Assembly: GCF_031755915.1 (NCBI RefSeq)
Contig: NC_083379.1
Span: 2,987,501-3,051,500, forward strand
Reading direction: 5' to 3'
From: Ziziphus jujuba
Taxonomy: Eukaryota > Streptophyta > Magnoliopsida > Rosales > Rhamnaceae
DNA: 64,000 nucleotides
The position numbers were made by a program, and so were the translations under genes. The notes below the pieces were generated by a model. The model searched no databases. It had not been told where the DNA came from and worked only from the letters and a program-made list of their open reading frames with translations. Positions 1-12,592 of the stretch are shown here, piece by piece. The stretch's first letter is position 1, and the number at the start of each line of letters is the position of its first letter.

Positions 1-1418
1 GTCGATAGCCTGATTCTCACCTTCCCAATTCTCGAATCCATTGCTGCTGCTGCTGCTTCTTGAGGTACTCTAATGTTACTGTTATCAAAGACTCCAATTG
101 TAATGACTGTACAAGGATCAAAGACTTCCCAAGTGTATTGCTCATTCCATTTTGGTGCAAAACTATTAGCAATTGTCCTTGTCCTCACCCACTTATGCCC
201 ATATTTAGCCACACAATAGGCATCCGTACGATTTTCATTTGGCTTCATCGGCAACAAACCAGATGCATTCAAAATGCCAAGTTCCAAAACCCCAATGGCT
301 GGTTTCCAAAGACTCTTTATTGTTGGCCTCAAATCACTAGTATAATATGTAGGTTCATCAAGAACGTGATACCCACCATCCAAAGAAATCCTCATATGAA
401 GCTTACTAGCAAACTTCACTTTTTCCTCTTCACCTTCCAAAACCATTTCAGGCCTCTCAAGATTGTACCAAATGTTGGGACCCGGAGCAGCATCAGGCCG
501 CTTGTGTACGGTTTTTAAAGAAATCGAACACCTTCCCAGGCATTCATCTTTCTTGTTCGGCACTTCTACCCTATCCTCCACCCTCAAAAGCAAAGGCTCA
601 TCAAATGGCTCAGCCGCAACGAACATCAAATCCTCATTCCACATTGGATTCGCACTCTTAGTCTTGGAAACTTTGCTGCTCAAAACAAGATTCCCTAGCA
701 TAGCTTTCACAAGAACATTTGGCTTCCTGTTCTTATCAAGAATGATCAAATCCTGAGCTTCTATAATATTGACTCTGAGATACCAAAGCTTAGGAGACAT
801 ATACACCTTGGAACGTGTACTGAAAACACCTTCGCCGTTAACCATTGCTGCATCGGAATGCCAGGCATCGGAAAATGCTTCATCTGCTTGAGTCCCCATC
901 CAGAGAGACAGCATCATCTCTCCTCCAAACTTGACCCCTTTCGAATCCTCCAGTCTATACCATTGCGGCGCCAATGAACTATCCGGCGGCGTCCTTGTTG
1001 GAACCTCTGCGATTTCAAACACTAACAGGCCAAGGATATCATCACCAGGAGGAGGAACATTAGGAGGAACAATAGGTTTCATATCCTTGACCAAAATCCG
1101 CACATCTGTGTCCTGAATTATCTCTTTGTTGAACGCAAACACTTGGTTCCATTCTGGGTTTGGGTTCGCAACCATGTTCTGCTGCTGCTGAGTTGTTCCT
1201 CTGTAGTTTCCAATCGTCAATTCCACGCAAGGACTTGAATTTGCTCTCAGGTTTCTGGCTTTCACCACCTTCACGTACAGAAAGTTCATGTGTTCCACGA
1301 GGTCGAAAGAGGTGGTGGGTCCGACTGAAACTCTGCGCCTGCTGATGTCTGGTGAAGTCTCCTTGAGTGTGAAATCTTCACGCGGCTGTTCATGGCTTTC
1401 TGGATTCTGTTTTGCCAT
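1..1418 (-). CDS. MCTP/FTIP-like multiple C2 domain protein, N-terminal part (runs off left edge)
   Basis: The minus strand reads open without an intron from ATG at 1418 to the window edge, about 472 residues. Seen: an N-terminal region ending in FDLVEHMNFLYVKVVKARNL (about residues 38-57), which starts the first C2 domain. A second C2 follows TRSKVYMSPKLWYLRVNIIEA (about 205 on), and a third follows LWKPAIGVLELGILNASGLL (about 370 on) with TDAYCVAKYGHKWVRTRT. This order is the signature of plant MCTPs (QUIRKY/FTIP group), ER- and plasmodesma-anchored proteins with C2 domains and a C-terminal phosphoribosyltransferase-C membrane region. That region would lie left of the window. Plant MCTP coding sequences are usually intronless, as here. 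A 5'-leader intron is plausible, with a CAG/GTAAAA donor near 1571 and a CCAG acceptor near 1425. The long leader carries GA and TA microsatellites. Which MCTP member it is cannot be decided from this part. Confidence 0.93.
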   Translation of the reverse strand, partial: MAKQNPESHEQPREDFTLKETSPDISRRRVSVGPTTSFDLVEHMNFLYVKVVKARNLRANSSPCVELTIGNYRGTTQQQQNMVANPNPEWNQVFAFNKEIIQDTDVRILVKDMKPIVPPNVPPPGDDILGLLVFEIAEVPTRTPPDSSLAPQWYRLEDSKGVKFGGEMMLSLWMGTQADEAFSDAWHSDAAMVNGEGVFSTRSKVYMSPKLWYLRVNIIEAQDLIILDKNRKPNVLVKAMLGNLVLSSKVSKTKSANPMWNEDLMFVAAEPFDEPLLLRVEDRVEVPNKKDECLGRCSISLKTVHKRPDAAPGPNIWYNLERPEMVLEGEEEKVKFASKLHMRISLDGGYHVLDEPTYYTSDLRPTIKSLWKPAIGVLELGILNASGLLPMKPNENRTDAYCVAKYGHKWVRTRTIANSFAPKWNEQYTWEVFDPCTVITIGVFDNSNIRVPQEAAAAAMDSRIGKVRIRLS

Positions 1419-1849
1419 TGTTCTGGAATTCCAAGAGCTTATATAAATATATATTATGATAATATGGTACAAGAATATTCAATTAAAAACACTGAAATTT
1501 TTTTTTTTTTTAAAACCCACAAAATGACACTGCAATTTAAAGAAAGACAGAGAGTATAATGGAGAATTTTACCTGGGATGTTTCAATTGATTTAAAGAAG
1601 CTGAGAAAGCTTAATCTTTTTGGTTTGGGTGGTATGTTTTCTAAGTCAAAACAGAGCAATGGAAAACCAGAAGGGAAAAACTAAGGTTTAGAAAAAGATA
1701 ATAATAATAAAAAAAACCCTAATAATGAAGATTTGATTAAGAGGTTTGAAGTTTTATAAGGAAATAGCTAAATATGGAGAAAAATTTTGAAAAAGGAAAG
1801 AAAACGTGGGAAAGATTTTCGGTTAATGAGAGAGAAGGAAAAAAACAGA

Positions 1850-1885
<36 letters not shown>

Positions 1886-2514
1886 AATCTGGGACGAATA
1901 TATATATATATATATATATATAAGGAGAGGATTTTGGAGGAGTTATAACTGGGCCCCACGTGATTGACCGTTGTGGTTGAATTCCCTAATCTCTTCTTGT
2001 GGTGGTCTTGACCCTTTGTCGGGTCAAATTGACGAGAATTTCTGCTTTTTGTAATTTTATTTCCCCCCTTTTTTTTTATAACTCAAATTTATGAGAAATA
2101 AATATTTCAAGTCCCACTGTTTACTATAATTTTAAAAACAAAAAAAATTCATCAAATATATCTACTGGATATTCTGGGATTTTTCAATGGTAAATCAATA
2201 AATATACACAGATGGAAGTTTTTTTAATTCTCGGTAAAGATAATTTTTTTTTGAAAAGAATTCTTGGTAGAAATATGACTCTGTTAAAAAAGTATGTAAA
2301 ATAATAAGTCATATATTTTCTTTTGGGTATTCGCAATGTATATTTTTTCATCCAAAAAATAAAATAAAATAAAATAAAAACGAGTCCAGGTTGTATTTTC
2401 AGATAGAAGGTGAGGAGAGGATATTGGATAAACCCCGTTGGATCAAAACCTTTCACTGTTCCAAAACCCCACTTTTTCCCTTTTTGCTTCTTCTGCTACT
2501 CCAATTGTCCAAAA
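1419..2514. promoter_or_regulatory. Divergent intergenic/leader region between MCTP and PSRP2
   Basis: The region separates two head-to-head genes by about 1.1 kb and so must hold both promoters. It contains a GA run at about 1853-1882 followed by a TA run at about 1898-1922. Read on the minus strand these form a TA/TC tract in the probable MCTP leader or core promoter. A pyrimidine-rich stretch lies just before the PSRP2 ATG. No separate gene is seen. Confidence 0.6.
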
Positions 2515-4413
2515 ATGGCTGCAATCTCATCCCTCTTATCTCCCCACACTCTCATATTCCACCCCATAAAATCCAACCAAACCCCACCATCACCACCAAA
2601 AATCTCCTTCCATTTCCTCAACCCAACCCCATTTCAGGTTCTTCCCAAACTCACTTCCAATTATCTGGTTCTCTCTCCCCGAGAATCCCATAGGCTCTTT
2701 GCTGTAGCTGAAGATGTCTCAGCCGACCCTTCTTCGGAAGCCGCCAAGAGACTCTACGTTGGCAACATTCCGAGGAACATCAATAATGAGGAGCTTACTA
2801 AGATTTTTGGAGAACATGGTGCTGTTGAGAAGGCCGAGGTAAATCTCTCTTCAGTTGTTTTTATTTTTTTATTTAAAAAAAAAAAATTTGTTGGGGTCGA
2901 CGAAGATTTGGAAGCACATATGATAATTAAGCAGTAGGCAGGACCATTTTGTCATATTTATTTATTTATTTTCAATTTGGGTTAATTTGTTTAGATGATT
3001 TATGGCGGTGCTTAGTAATTTATATGGGAGATCAGTGACGATCACATGGTTTTATTATCCTGTGACAGACATTTCTTTCTCAATGTAATAATGAGTCTAG
3101 AAGACCTACAAGCTTTTAACATGGTTTAGATGCGTTTGCTGTTTGCAGCTTAGTATAGAAAGAATGATTAAATTTATTTTGAGGTTTGTAATTGATGTAA
3201 TTTTAATATAGACATTTTTTTTTTTTTTTGGGGGGGGGGAGAAGCTAGCTGAAGTCAGTTTTTAATGCTTTTGGTCGTGAATTAAAAGTCAAGGAGTGCC
3301 TTCGCAAAATTCAAGTTGAGGGAGATTGATGGGGAAATTTGGTTGATTTAGAAAAAGGGAAGGTTTTTCTTTTGGAGTTCCATAGGAAATGACTTTCCTT
3401 TTGTTTGTGATTTGTGGTCACAGGTGATGTATGATAAGTATTCTGGAAGGAGCCGGCGGTTTGCATTTGTTACAATGAAGACTGTTGAGGATGCAAATGC
3501 AGCAATTGAGAAACTGAATGGAACTGTAAGCACAAAATCCAACAAGAATTACAGCATTGCTAATTTTTTTGAGCTTTATACTGGTCATTGATTGCTAAGC
3601 CAAATGAATTCCATCCTCTTTATGATTCTAGGAGATTGGAGGACGTGAAATCAAAGTAAACATAACAGAAAAACCCTTGACCAGAGTAGATCTGTCGCTT
3701 CTCCAGGCAGAGGAATCCCAATTCATTGATAGCCCTCACAAGGTTTATGTTGGAAATCTCGCAAAGACAGTGACTACAGATACCCTGAAGAACTTTTTCT
3801 CTGAGAAGGGGAATGTTCTTAGCGCAAAGGTTTCCCGGCTCCCAGGAACTTCAAAGTCCAGCGGGTTTGGGTTTGTTTCGTTCTCTTCGGAGGAGGATGT
3901 GGAAGCTGCTATCTCATCTTTCAACAATTCTGTAAGTTGCTTGCTGGTCTATGTTATGAGGGAAGCTTAGATGTTCAACTAAGAAAATGTATGTACTTCC
4001 ATAGTTGCACAAATGTGTGGATGGTGCATCCAGTTAAACGTGTTTGAGTGCATATATTTCACTCTCGCTTCTGTTTGTGCTTAGAACAGTTTTATGCTTT
4101 GTTTTTTCCTATGTTTATTCTTAGAATATAAGATAAGCAACCTTTACTGTTGTCTGAAAGGTCTTAGAAATTTAAGGCCAGTTTATTAGTTTTACTCAAT
4201 TTGATTTCATTGGTTACTGCTTATGGATGAGAATCCTTTACTGGATGTTTTCTTCATGGATAAGATAATCCACATATTGAAACACAATTTGGATGCAATA
4301 CAGCTCTGGCTTCTTTATAGCTTTCTGTTTCGGTCTTTTTTCATTGTTTACCTGATACTTCTCTCTTCTTGCAGTTATTGGAAGGGCAAAGAATTCGAGT
4401 AAACAAGGCATAA
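2515..4413 (+). CDS. PSRP2: Chloroplast 30S ribosome-associated RRM protein PSRP2 (cS22)
   Basis: Four exons join in phase 0: 2515-2838, 3424-3525, 3632-3931 and 4375-4413, giving 254 residues. The first 60 or so residues are Ser/Pro-rich and poor in acidic residues, like a chloroplast transit peptide. Two RRMs follow. RRM1 has RNP2 RLYVGNIP at 79-86 and RNP1 RRFAFVTM at 119-126. RRM2 has RNP2 KVYVGNLA at 179-186 and RNP1 SGFGFVSF at 219-226. The segments [12 protein letters not shown] and [15 protein letters not shown] match the PSRP2 subgroup, a plastid-specific protein of the small ribosomal subunit that also acts as an RNA chaperone in stress. The ATG at 2515 is chosen because it begins the transit-like segment ([10 protein letters not shown]). 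The last exon encodes only 12 residues. Other cpRNP proteins are possible but fit less well. Confidence 0.92.
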
Positions 4414-6178
4414 TATAGGTGGCGCAATTATGGAGTTTTAATCTTCTTGTATCCACTATATTAGAAATAGAGCAGTCTATTTATATGTGAAATGAAAATC
4501 AACTGTAGTGCTTCACCTTTTGATTATTATAATAGTAATATTTTGTTTATCTCATAAGAATATGCAGTCATTCCTTGCAGAAGCTTACTGGCACATTAGC
4601 TATTTAAAAACCATGATATCAGTCTTACCGGCCACTCCGTTGTGGCAAATTTTAGGCTCTGACTACGAGTGTTTCTTCCTAATGAGGGTTAAACGAGCTA
4701 ATCCAAACTGGGTGCTGATCAGGTCCGGTTTAATTGTAACTTGTATTGGTTGAACTAGGATTTGAGGTTTCCTTGTTCTCAAGTAACTTGCCTGAACTTT
4801 ATTCTTGTTGTAGGGTTTGATTTGAACAAGAACTAATCTTTGACCCTGAAGGGAGACAAGATCCATACATTTTCAAACCTAATCTTTAAGTGAAATTATA
4901 ATACATTGCCTGCTTCTGGTTAATCTGTGTCTATTTGGAATGTTAGGATCTTGCTACTAGGAGTCAAATAGCTATATTGTATTTTAGGGAGATTTTTGAT
5001 AACTGAATATCGTCTCTGTTTTTTGACAACATGTTTGATTTTGGAGAAGATTTCAATATATTTTTCTGCTTAGCTCTGTAATTACAGTTGATACATTCCT
5101 ATTTTTTGAGGATTATTATTGTAATAGAGTTTTCACATAATTCATGGGTTGGTGGTAAGGAAATAAAATTGTTAATAGGATCTTCACAAATGCGTGATGG
5201 GTTTTTGCTTATATAGCACTTTTGAGGCTGCATTAAAGGAGATGGAGGAGACATGAATGGAAAACTGACCTAAAAGAGTACTAAAATTACTCCATTTATA
5301 TACTGAGTTTTACTAATAAAGTAAAGACAGTAAAGAGAATTAAAATTTCATAAAATGAATAAAAATTTTTATTTGAAATTTTAAATATTTTGCATGGTAA
5401 TATAGCTAATAGGTGTCGATTTTCAGTATTGGAAAATTATAGTTTGGCAAATTTGTTATTGGGATGTTTTGTATTTTTACGTTTTAATTTTCAAATTTTG
5501 ACTTCTTGGATAGATCATGCATGGAGTGAAAGGTGGAAACCAACTATTCCAAAAGAATAAATTGTTTTTCTTCTTTTAAATTTTCATTTTGGATTTTGTT
5601 AATTTCTTATAATTAATATTTTTTTCTCGATATTTTAATTTTTAAATTTTTTATTGTTTTTAACTTCTTAGTAACTCCCAAAGTTTTTGGTTAAAAAAAA
5701 AAAAAATCCCAAAGTTAAAGCCTATTTTTCTTTATTTATTTATTTTTTCTTAAACCATATTGAACACCATGGCATGGAATGGAAAATAAATATTATTATA
5801 TTTTACTGAGGATAATATTTAAGCCGACCGCACCGCATATTAATAGTGGCAGTCTTGGTAAAATTCTAAAAAACATCGGGGTTCTCCATGTAAATGTAGT
5901 ACACGGTATTCCCAAGTTGCCACGTAGCACTGTATTGGCGCCAGTTTTCGTTTCCCGCGCCATTGAACTCTTTCAATTCCACTGTTTTAACCCTAAAAAA
6001 ATATCCCCAATTGTCCATCATCTTTCTCTCACTATATGATTCTCTCACACACAGAGACAAACACACAAATTTATCTAAAGGAGCTTCAAAATAATATCTA
6101 TATGTTTATGTATAGTAATTTATATATCACCCTTTTTATATAGCAGTCGTAAACAAGAGGAAGAAGAAGAAGAAGAAG
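4414..6178. other. PSRP2 3' region and SYN3 promoter/leader
   Basis: The region is AT-rich noncoding sequence. The first few hundred bases are probably the PSRP2 3' UTR. The segment 6120-6180 just before the SYN3 start holds a GAA-type purine repeat (AGGAAGAAGAAG) ending in the ATG, a common leader feature. No convincing coding frame is seen between them. Confidence 0.5.
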
Positions 6179-9100
6179 ATGTTTTACTCGCAGACGTTTT
6201 TGGCTCGAAAGGGTCCGCTGGGAACGGTGTGGTGCGCAGCGCATCTGCAGCATCGGCTCAAGAAATCCCACTACACTTCCACTGACATCCCCTCCACTGT
6301 CGGTTCGTTTCTCTAAATTTTAACTCTTTTCTCTTTTTCTTGCAAAAAATTATTAGCTTGACAAAAAATGAAAAATATTATTATTCTTGTTTCTTTTTGC
6401 TTTAATTTTTCTTAATAGTTCTGGCTATGAAGATTTTCCGAATTTTATTTAACGGACATTTTATATTAGTTTCTGTAGAGTGAGGAGTGGGCTCGTTGGT
6501 TTCTTTCAATTTTGTGCGTGATTCTGATTATTTATTTATTAATTATAATCGCTAATTTGTACCCAAAATATTTATTTATTTTTATTTATTGGTTTACGGA
6601 TAAAAGCTCAAACTTTTCATTTTCTTTACCTCTGAATCGTATATCTAATTATTCTTAGCTGTCTTGTCAGGTGAAAATTATTTTTTGATCTTGTTATTTA
6701 CCTTTTAGTATTTGCGTATGTTTCTATTTTTATTTCAAATTCGTTTTTGAGGGAACTATCTTTCCATTGTTTGTTTTGAATATTTTGAGATAAGATTTGG
6801 AGTTCAAGATTTTTCATTTGTAATTTATTGAAAAAAAAAATAAAAAATTACATTCTCATTCTCTTATTGAAATGAAAAGGTTTTTCGTTTGTATTGATGC
6901 TTATTTAGTTTTTCGGTTGGTTGGGCTTGGGTGGAACAAGGGATGGTCATAATAGTTTCTTGTGTTTTACAGTCATACGAGTCAAACCATATTAGGATGG
7001 TACCACTAACAATCCACCTCATTTTAGATTTGTTTGGGACCAAATTTTATGTCTTTAAAAAACCAGCTTTTCGAATACTTATGTTTCTAGCACATACTAT
7101 TTTGCAAAATGGTTCCGTTGTTGGTCTTTATCTATGTCATAACATCAGTTGGTTAGATGTCATAAATTGGACTTGCCAACTTCTTCTTTTTCTTTGTTGT
7201 TGTGTGTCTGTTCTGTTGTTCTTATTGAATTTGCTCATCCTAAATAAATTAGATTTTAGGAAGCATGTAATGATGCTGGGTTAATCAGATGCTAAAATTT
7301 TTGCCAAACTTGTACTTTAGAGCGCATCATGTTTCCAGAGGTCCCAATTGCACTGCGAATGTCAGGCCACCTTCTGCTGGGTGTTGTCCGGATATACTCA
7401 AAGAAAGTTGACTATCTTTACCAAGACTGCAATATTGTTTTTACTACCTTAAGAAAGGCCTTTGCTTCTATAGAACTTAACTTGCCAGAAGATGCAAGGC
7501 AGGCGCCTGTTGAAGTTATCACTTTGCCAGAAACTTTTGACCTTGATGCTGTGGATTTGGATGATGATAAATATCGTGAAGGGTAATATTTTCAAAATAT
7601 ATTCTTCTTTTATCTGTAGCCCCATGCTTAAACCTCTATTATGACACATATTTTGGTTTTTCAGGGATCAAGATAATCATCTCAGGAGTTATGAGGACAT
7701 TACACTAACAGGTTTTATGTTTATACCTGTTACCTTTTCCCTTTATTTATTTATTTATTTTTCCTTGTAGTTTATAGTTTTTGTTTGGTAATTGTGGTAA
7801 AATTTTATGTCACAGATCAAGTTCCCGTTGGAACAGAACCTTATGTCGCTGTAACTTTTGATGAGGTCAACTTTTTTCATCATCCCTAATGCAGCAGTTT
7901 GTTGTACTTGTTCCAGTGTATGGTACTGTTTTTTTGCATCGTTTCCAACAGAAACTGCTGCTTGTGTACAGGATATCATAATGGATGCATCAGATCCAAT
8001 AGAGGTTCCTGCTTCAGCCATATCACCTATGGATGAGGAGTATGCCCCTGAGTCATTTGGCATCCTATAGTGCTTCACTTTCTGATGAGTTTTTTGAAAA
8101 AGTCTTATGACAATTAACTCCTCTCTCTCTGTCTTCTTCTTCTTTATGTGGTTACAGCATTGTCCATCTGCCTGCAGCGGATAACAGTTTGGGTACTTCT
8201 GATCCAAGCAATCAGACAAATGAACCACGTACCAAGATTAGTGAGGATGTGACCCTTCCAAAATCCCCAGGAGTTGAAGTTCCACATGATGTGAGTTTTC
8301 AAGGTCCTGTTCCAAGTAACCATGAAGAATTGTTTGATACGAGACATAGAGAGGAGAATTCCCCTGAAGATTATCAAGAAATTGAAGTTTTACGAGACGC
8401 TGTTCCTGATATTAGCCCAGGAAACCTTCCTCCAGTTTCCCCAACTTGTAGAAATGACATTAGTGAGCCACAAGAACCTATAGACATACCAATGAATGAG
8501 AAAGGAACCCTTTCTCCGGTCATGGAAGAAAATTTAACTCATGAGAGACTGTCTCCACATCAGCCAAGTTCAGTACCACCACCAACTTCAGCTGCTTCTT
8601 TGCAAGATGGCTTAGAGTTTAATAACTCGCCTCTATCATTTGGTGAGTGCATTTTTGGCATAATTCTGCACGTGGATAGGAGTGCTAAGACTGAACTTTG
8701 TTTTTCTGAATTTCTCTTCTTTCATATTTCAGCAATTCGATCAACACCACCTGTTAAGCAGCCCAAAGCAAGACCAAGAAAGAGGAAACAGTGTTTTGAT
8801 GAGTCGCCAGTGTTGACTAACAAGTATGCTCAGCCATTTGATCCTCGTGCACTCAGTTATTCTTTTGGTATTGGTCACTGATATGAGGTGGTGAAATTCG
8901 TAGGTATATGAAGAAGGCACTTGAAAATTCTAAAGATTTATTGCGCAAGAGGAGGAATATTCCATGCTCTGCTTTGGGCATATGGAAATTAAAGAATGTT
9001 TTAAGAAAGGACCAAGTTCTGTTTCAGCCATCAATAACTGGTTAGTGGGTCTTTCCTTTTAGATGCTTTACGGGTTCTCCTGCTGATTTACTTCCATTTT

Positions 9101-11185
9101 GAGGAGTTAACTTATGATTTTGGATGTCTATTGGCAGGATTGTCTTTGGATCTTTGTAATATTTATGACAAGGATTATGTATCCTCAAAACTTCAGTTGT
9201 TGGAGGAAGCTTCTCCAGACACCGAGGTTGTGAGATCTCCTGCTCCCATAACCGAAGCCGGCCTAGATCCTGGGGTTGCACAATCTCCTGCCCATGCAAC
9301 TGAAGAAATTTTCCCACAGCAAAGGGGTGAAGAATCTGAGGGTCCTGTTAATGATTATGATCAGGAAATTGAACATCTTAGACATGTTGAAGACCGTGAT
9401 GAAAGGGATGTCTTACCTGATTTTGTTCCATCACCTAGATTGACGCCTTCGCATGGAAGAGAGGACCACACTCCTCTCACATCTCAATTTTTAGGGTCAG
9501 CTTCAGTCGAAAGGACCATTGGAACTGGAGTTTTGCCAACACCAGATCTACCAGCTTCAACCGGACTTTATGAGTCTGAAATTGAAACACCAAGTGCATT
9601 TTTATGGGAGCAACTAGGTGTAGAAAACACCGTTCTTTCGGATGTCCCTGAGTTGGTGAATTCAAAAGATGCAGAAGTAAGTTATATATATCTTTATTTT
9701 ACGACTGCCCATGTGAACCATTTGAGTAAGTTGCACAAAGTTCTTACCTACTCAAATGTCTATATGTAGGACCTTTATTTTCTGGAAGCTGACAACAATA
9801 CTCCCACAGGTAGCTGAATAGTGTTTTCATTTTTTATTTGCATGAATGATTACATTATACATACAAATTACTCATGTTTTGTTGCATCTGTAAACATTCT
9901 GTGATGACATTTTTTGCTTGTAATAGGATGTCAAGGGACACAAGGAGTTTATTCATTGTCTGTCAGAACCAGGTACTCCTTTTTACAATCCTTTGTTTTC
10001 TTTATTTGCAAAATGTTTTTGTTGCCCATTATGTTCTCTTGTTCTCACTGGCTTGTTTTTTTGGGTGGTTGGTGTGCAGGGCTGTAGCTCAATATTTAAA
10101 AAAACAATCTGATGTCACACCAAGCTCAGAAGACCTGTATGGAGATCTGAGTTTGAACAAGATCCTAGAAGGGAAAACAAGAAAGCTATGTGCTCGAATG
10201 TTCTTTGAAACACTGGTAATTAATCTGTATACTTTTGTTAAGTTGACAGTTTGCAGTGTTTCTACTGGAAAATAAATCACAAAGGCGTACATAAATATGT
10301 GGTTAAATCAGGTTTTTTAAGGATACAAACGAATTTTATAGGAATGAAAATGTGATATTGTTATTTGATTTCCTAGAAGAATAATGTAATACTAGTTAAG
10401 ACTGGTGCTGTATAGGAGTTACGTGAGGCAAATCATTTGATTTCCTAGAAGAATAATGTAATTCTAGTTAAGGCTGGTGCTGTATAGGTATTAAATGTGG
10501 CAAAAGCCCAATTTTTCCGAGTTTTGCTGATAGATTTTACCTAGTAGTAAGAAGAAAATAGGTGCCGTAACTTAAGAAGTTCTCATTATTGCGACATCAA
10601 AGATATTACTACCACTTGCTGCATCAGCGCTTTAACAGAATGTTCTGTTGTGGTATAGAATGTTAATGTAAACAAGAATACCAAATTTATTGACCTCGTT
10701 TAGTAGACTCTAGTTGTTGCATTAGAAGACGAGGGACATTGTGACCTATTGGCTTGTGCAAGAAAACTGTTCATTACTATCTTTATTGGATTCAGTAGCA
10801 TGAAAATTGGCATGGGTCTTGTCTTTAGTAATATGATTTTAATCACCAGTTACGCACGTTTTAATTTCTTCAATAATCAGATATCTCCAAAACTGTTTTT
10901 TGATCATTACATTGGCAGAATTTTTAATTCAAAATTAATAACTTTCCCAAGTCCTAGTCCTTTGCAATATGATTTGCTTCTCTGCTTTCAAGTTTTAACT
11001 TTGTGAATCTGCAGAACTTATGCTGGTTATTTAAAGAAGTATATCGGGTTTGGTGTATTAATGGGATTTGTTTATGGTCATTTCAGGTTTTGAAGAGCTA
11101 TGATCTTGTTGATGTACAACAAGAAGAACCTTACGGTGATATCAGTTTGAAGTTGACTCCAACACTTTCAAAGGCTCAAATCTAA
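6179..11185 (+). CDS. SYN3: Sister chromatid cohesion protein SYN3 (SCC1/RAD21 kleisin, cohesin subunit)
   Basis: Thirteen exons close in frame to 707 residues: 6179-6302, 7321-7582, 7665-7711, 7816-7865, 7972-8039, 8158-8642, 8733-8823, 8904-9040, 9138-9676, 9770-9809, 9927-9972, 10080-10215 and 11087-11185. The N-terminus MFYSQTFLARKGPLGTVWCA, then ALRMSGHLLLGVVRIYSKKVDYLY, is the Rad21/Rec8 N-terminal domain that binds SMC3. The C-terminus (DLYGDLSLNKILEGKTRKLC, then MFFETLVLKSYDLVDVQQ) is the winged-helix kleisin domain that binds SMC1. The acidic, Pro/Ser-rich middle is poorly conserved, as expected. KARPRKRKQ near the middle is a likely nuclear signal. The length is close to Arabidopsis SYN3 (about 690), and details such as EEDITLTDQ-like and ARQAP segments fit SYN3 rather than SYN2 or SYN4. 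SYN3 is reported in nuclei and nucleoli and is needed for meiosis and gametogenesis. Short exons at 7665, 9770 and 9927 are the least certain borders. Confidence 0.92.
10363..10488. repeat. 72-bp tandem duplication inside SYN3 last intron
   Basis: Copy 1 at about 10363-10416 (ATTTGATTTCCTAGAAG through TGCTGTATAGG) recurs at 10435-10488 with three or four mismatches, a period of 72 bases. It lies in the long intron between exons 12 and 13 and does not touch coding sequence. Confidence 0.85.
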
Positions 11186-12592
11186 GATGACTTTATTTAA
11201 GGTGCTTGCCTGGCCATACTGTATTTAGGTAAATTATCTTACCTCATAAATCCTATGAGAAGCTAATGTTTCAATGTTGTAAATTACATTCTTTCTCTCT
11301 CTCTAGATCTCGTTTGCCTCTTCCTTTGGATCAACATTGTGTGTGCATATTCATGGTTTTCAGCATATCTGCATGTGTTACGAAACCAGTATTTTTCTAT
11401 TTCACCTTATGCTAAGATCGTTTGGCCTAATTTTCTTTTGTGTAACAGTTGTTTCCCAGGTGAAAGAAGAAAAAGCAGAATGTTAGTGTAAAGTATGTAC
11501 GGCAATGGAAATGCAATTTTTTGACTTCATGAGAAAGCTTAATCCAAAGTGTAGTGTAGCTTTTTTGTTTTTTTGCTTTTTCATGGAAATCCGAAGTTTA
11601 GTTGATAAGTTATTGTAGGCAGGTCATTGTAATTAATTATAATAACATCCTTTCCAGTTTTTCTTAAAGTGGCTTGATCTCTTTTGTTGTTTTTCATTTG
11701 TCAATGTCTTTAAAAGCTGACCTTATTTATTTATTTATTTTTATTTTTTTATTTGACCTTTTGGCTGGGAAGTCTTCGACTGCTCACTTATATATAGCCC
11801 TGCTCTTCCAATTTGACACTAGAAGGGGGGAGTAGAATACATCTGAAATGAATATGCACTGATTTTTATAGTATTAATTTTACTTGTAGTGAAATCTCTA
11901 TTTATTTGTCATTTCTTGCAACCATTTTTTAGTTCTTTTCTTCTCCAACCTACCTCTCTTTTATTAACTCAAACTACATTTTTTTTTTTTTGGGGGGTTT
12001 CAAACTCTATAAATTATTTGTTATTTTAACAAAATAAAATTTCATTGTTTTACTCATTTTTAAAAGAGCAACATTTCTGTTCATAATTTCTTTAATTTTA
12101 TGAAAAATAATATATGCGTGTGTGTGTGTGTGTAAGATATGTGAGGAACATTTGATTTTTTAAAAATTGGATGATAATTCTAATTATTTTGAGTAGGTAA
12201 TTATTTTTAGTTTAGCAGAGATTGTGCTACAAATTATGCACGTATCCATATTCTTTACTTTTCCTCTCATCCAAGCTTCTTCAATACTTTTCATTGTCCT
12301 AGAACATCAATAATTCTATGTTATGCAATGGCAGTGGTAGTACCAACTGGGCGGTTGCATCTAATTGAGAGATGATTTCATCATTGTTGAATCCACCAAA
12401 AATTATTCAAGGGTATAATACCAATATACTATATATATTATACAAACCACTACTTATGTTTTAAGAAGGAAGCTTATTTAAAACTTTATTTCCTTGCTGC
12501 CACTCATAGAAGATATAACATTTCTAAGGAGGATGGTCCATGAAATATATGGAATTCTTAATCATATACCTTACACATGAAAGAGTTTGAAC
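11186..12592. other. Convergent intergenic region between SYN3 and Clot
   Basis: Both flanking genes end here, so the sequence is 3' UTR and spacer. It holds T-rich and TATT repeats and a short GT microsatellite at about 12117-12134. No gene is seen. Confidence 0.5.
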
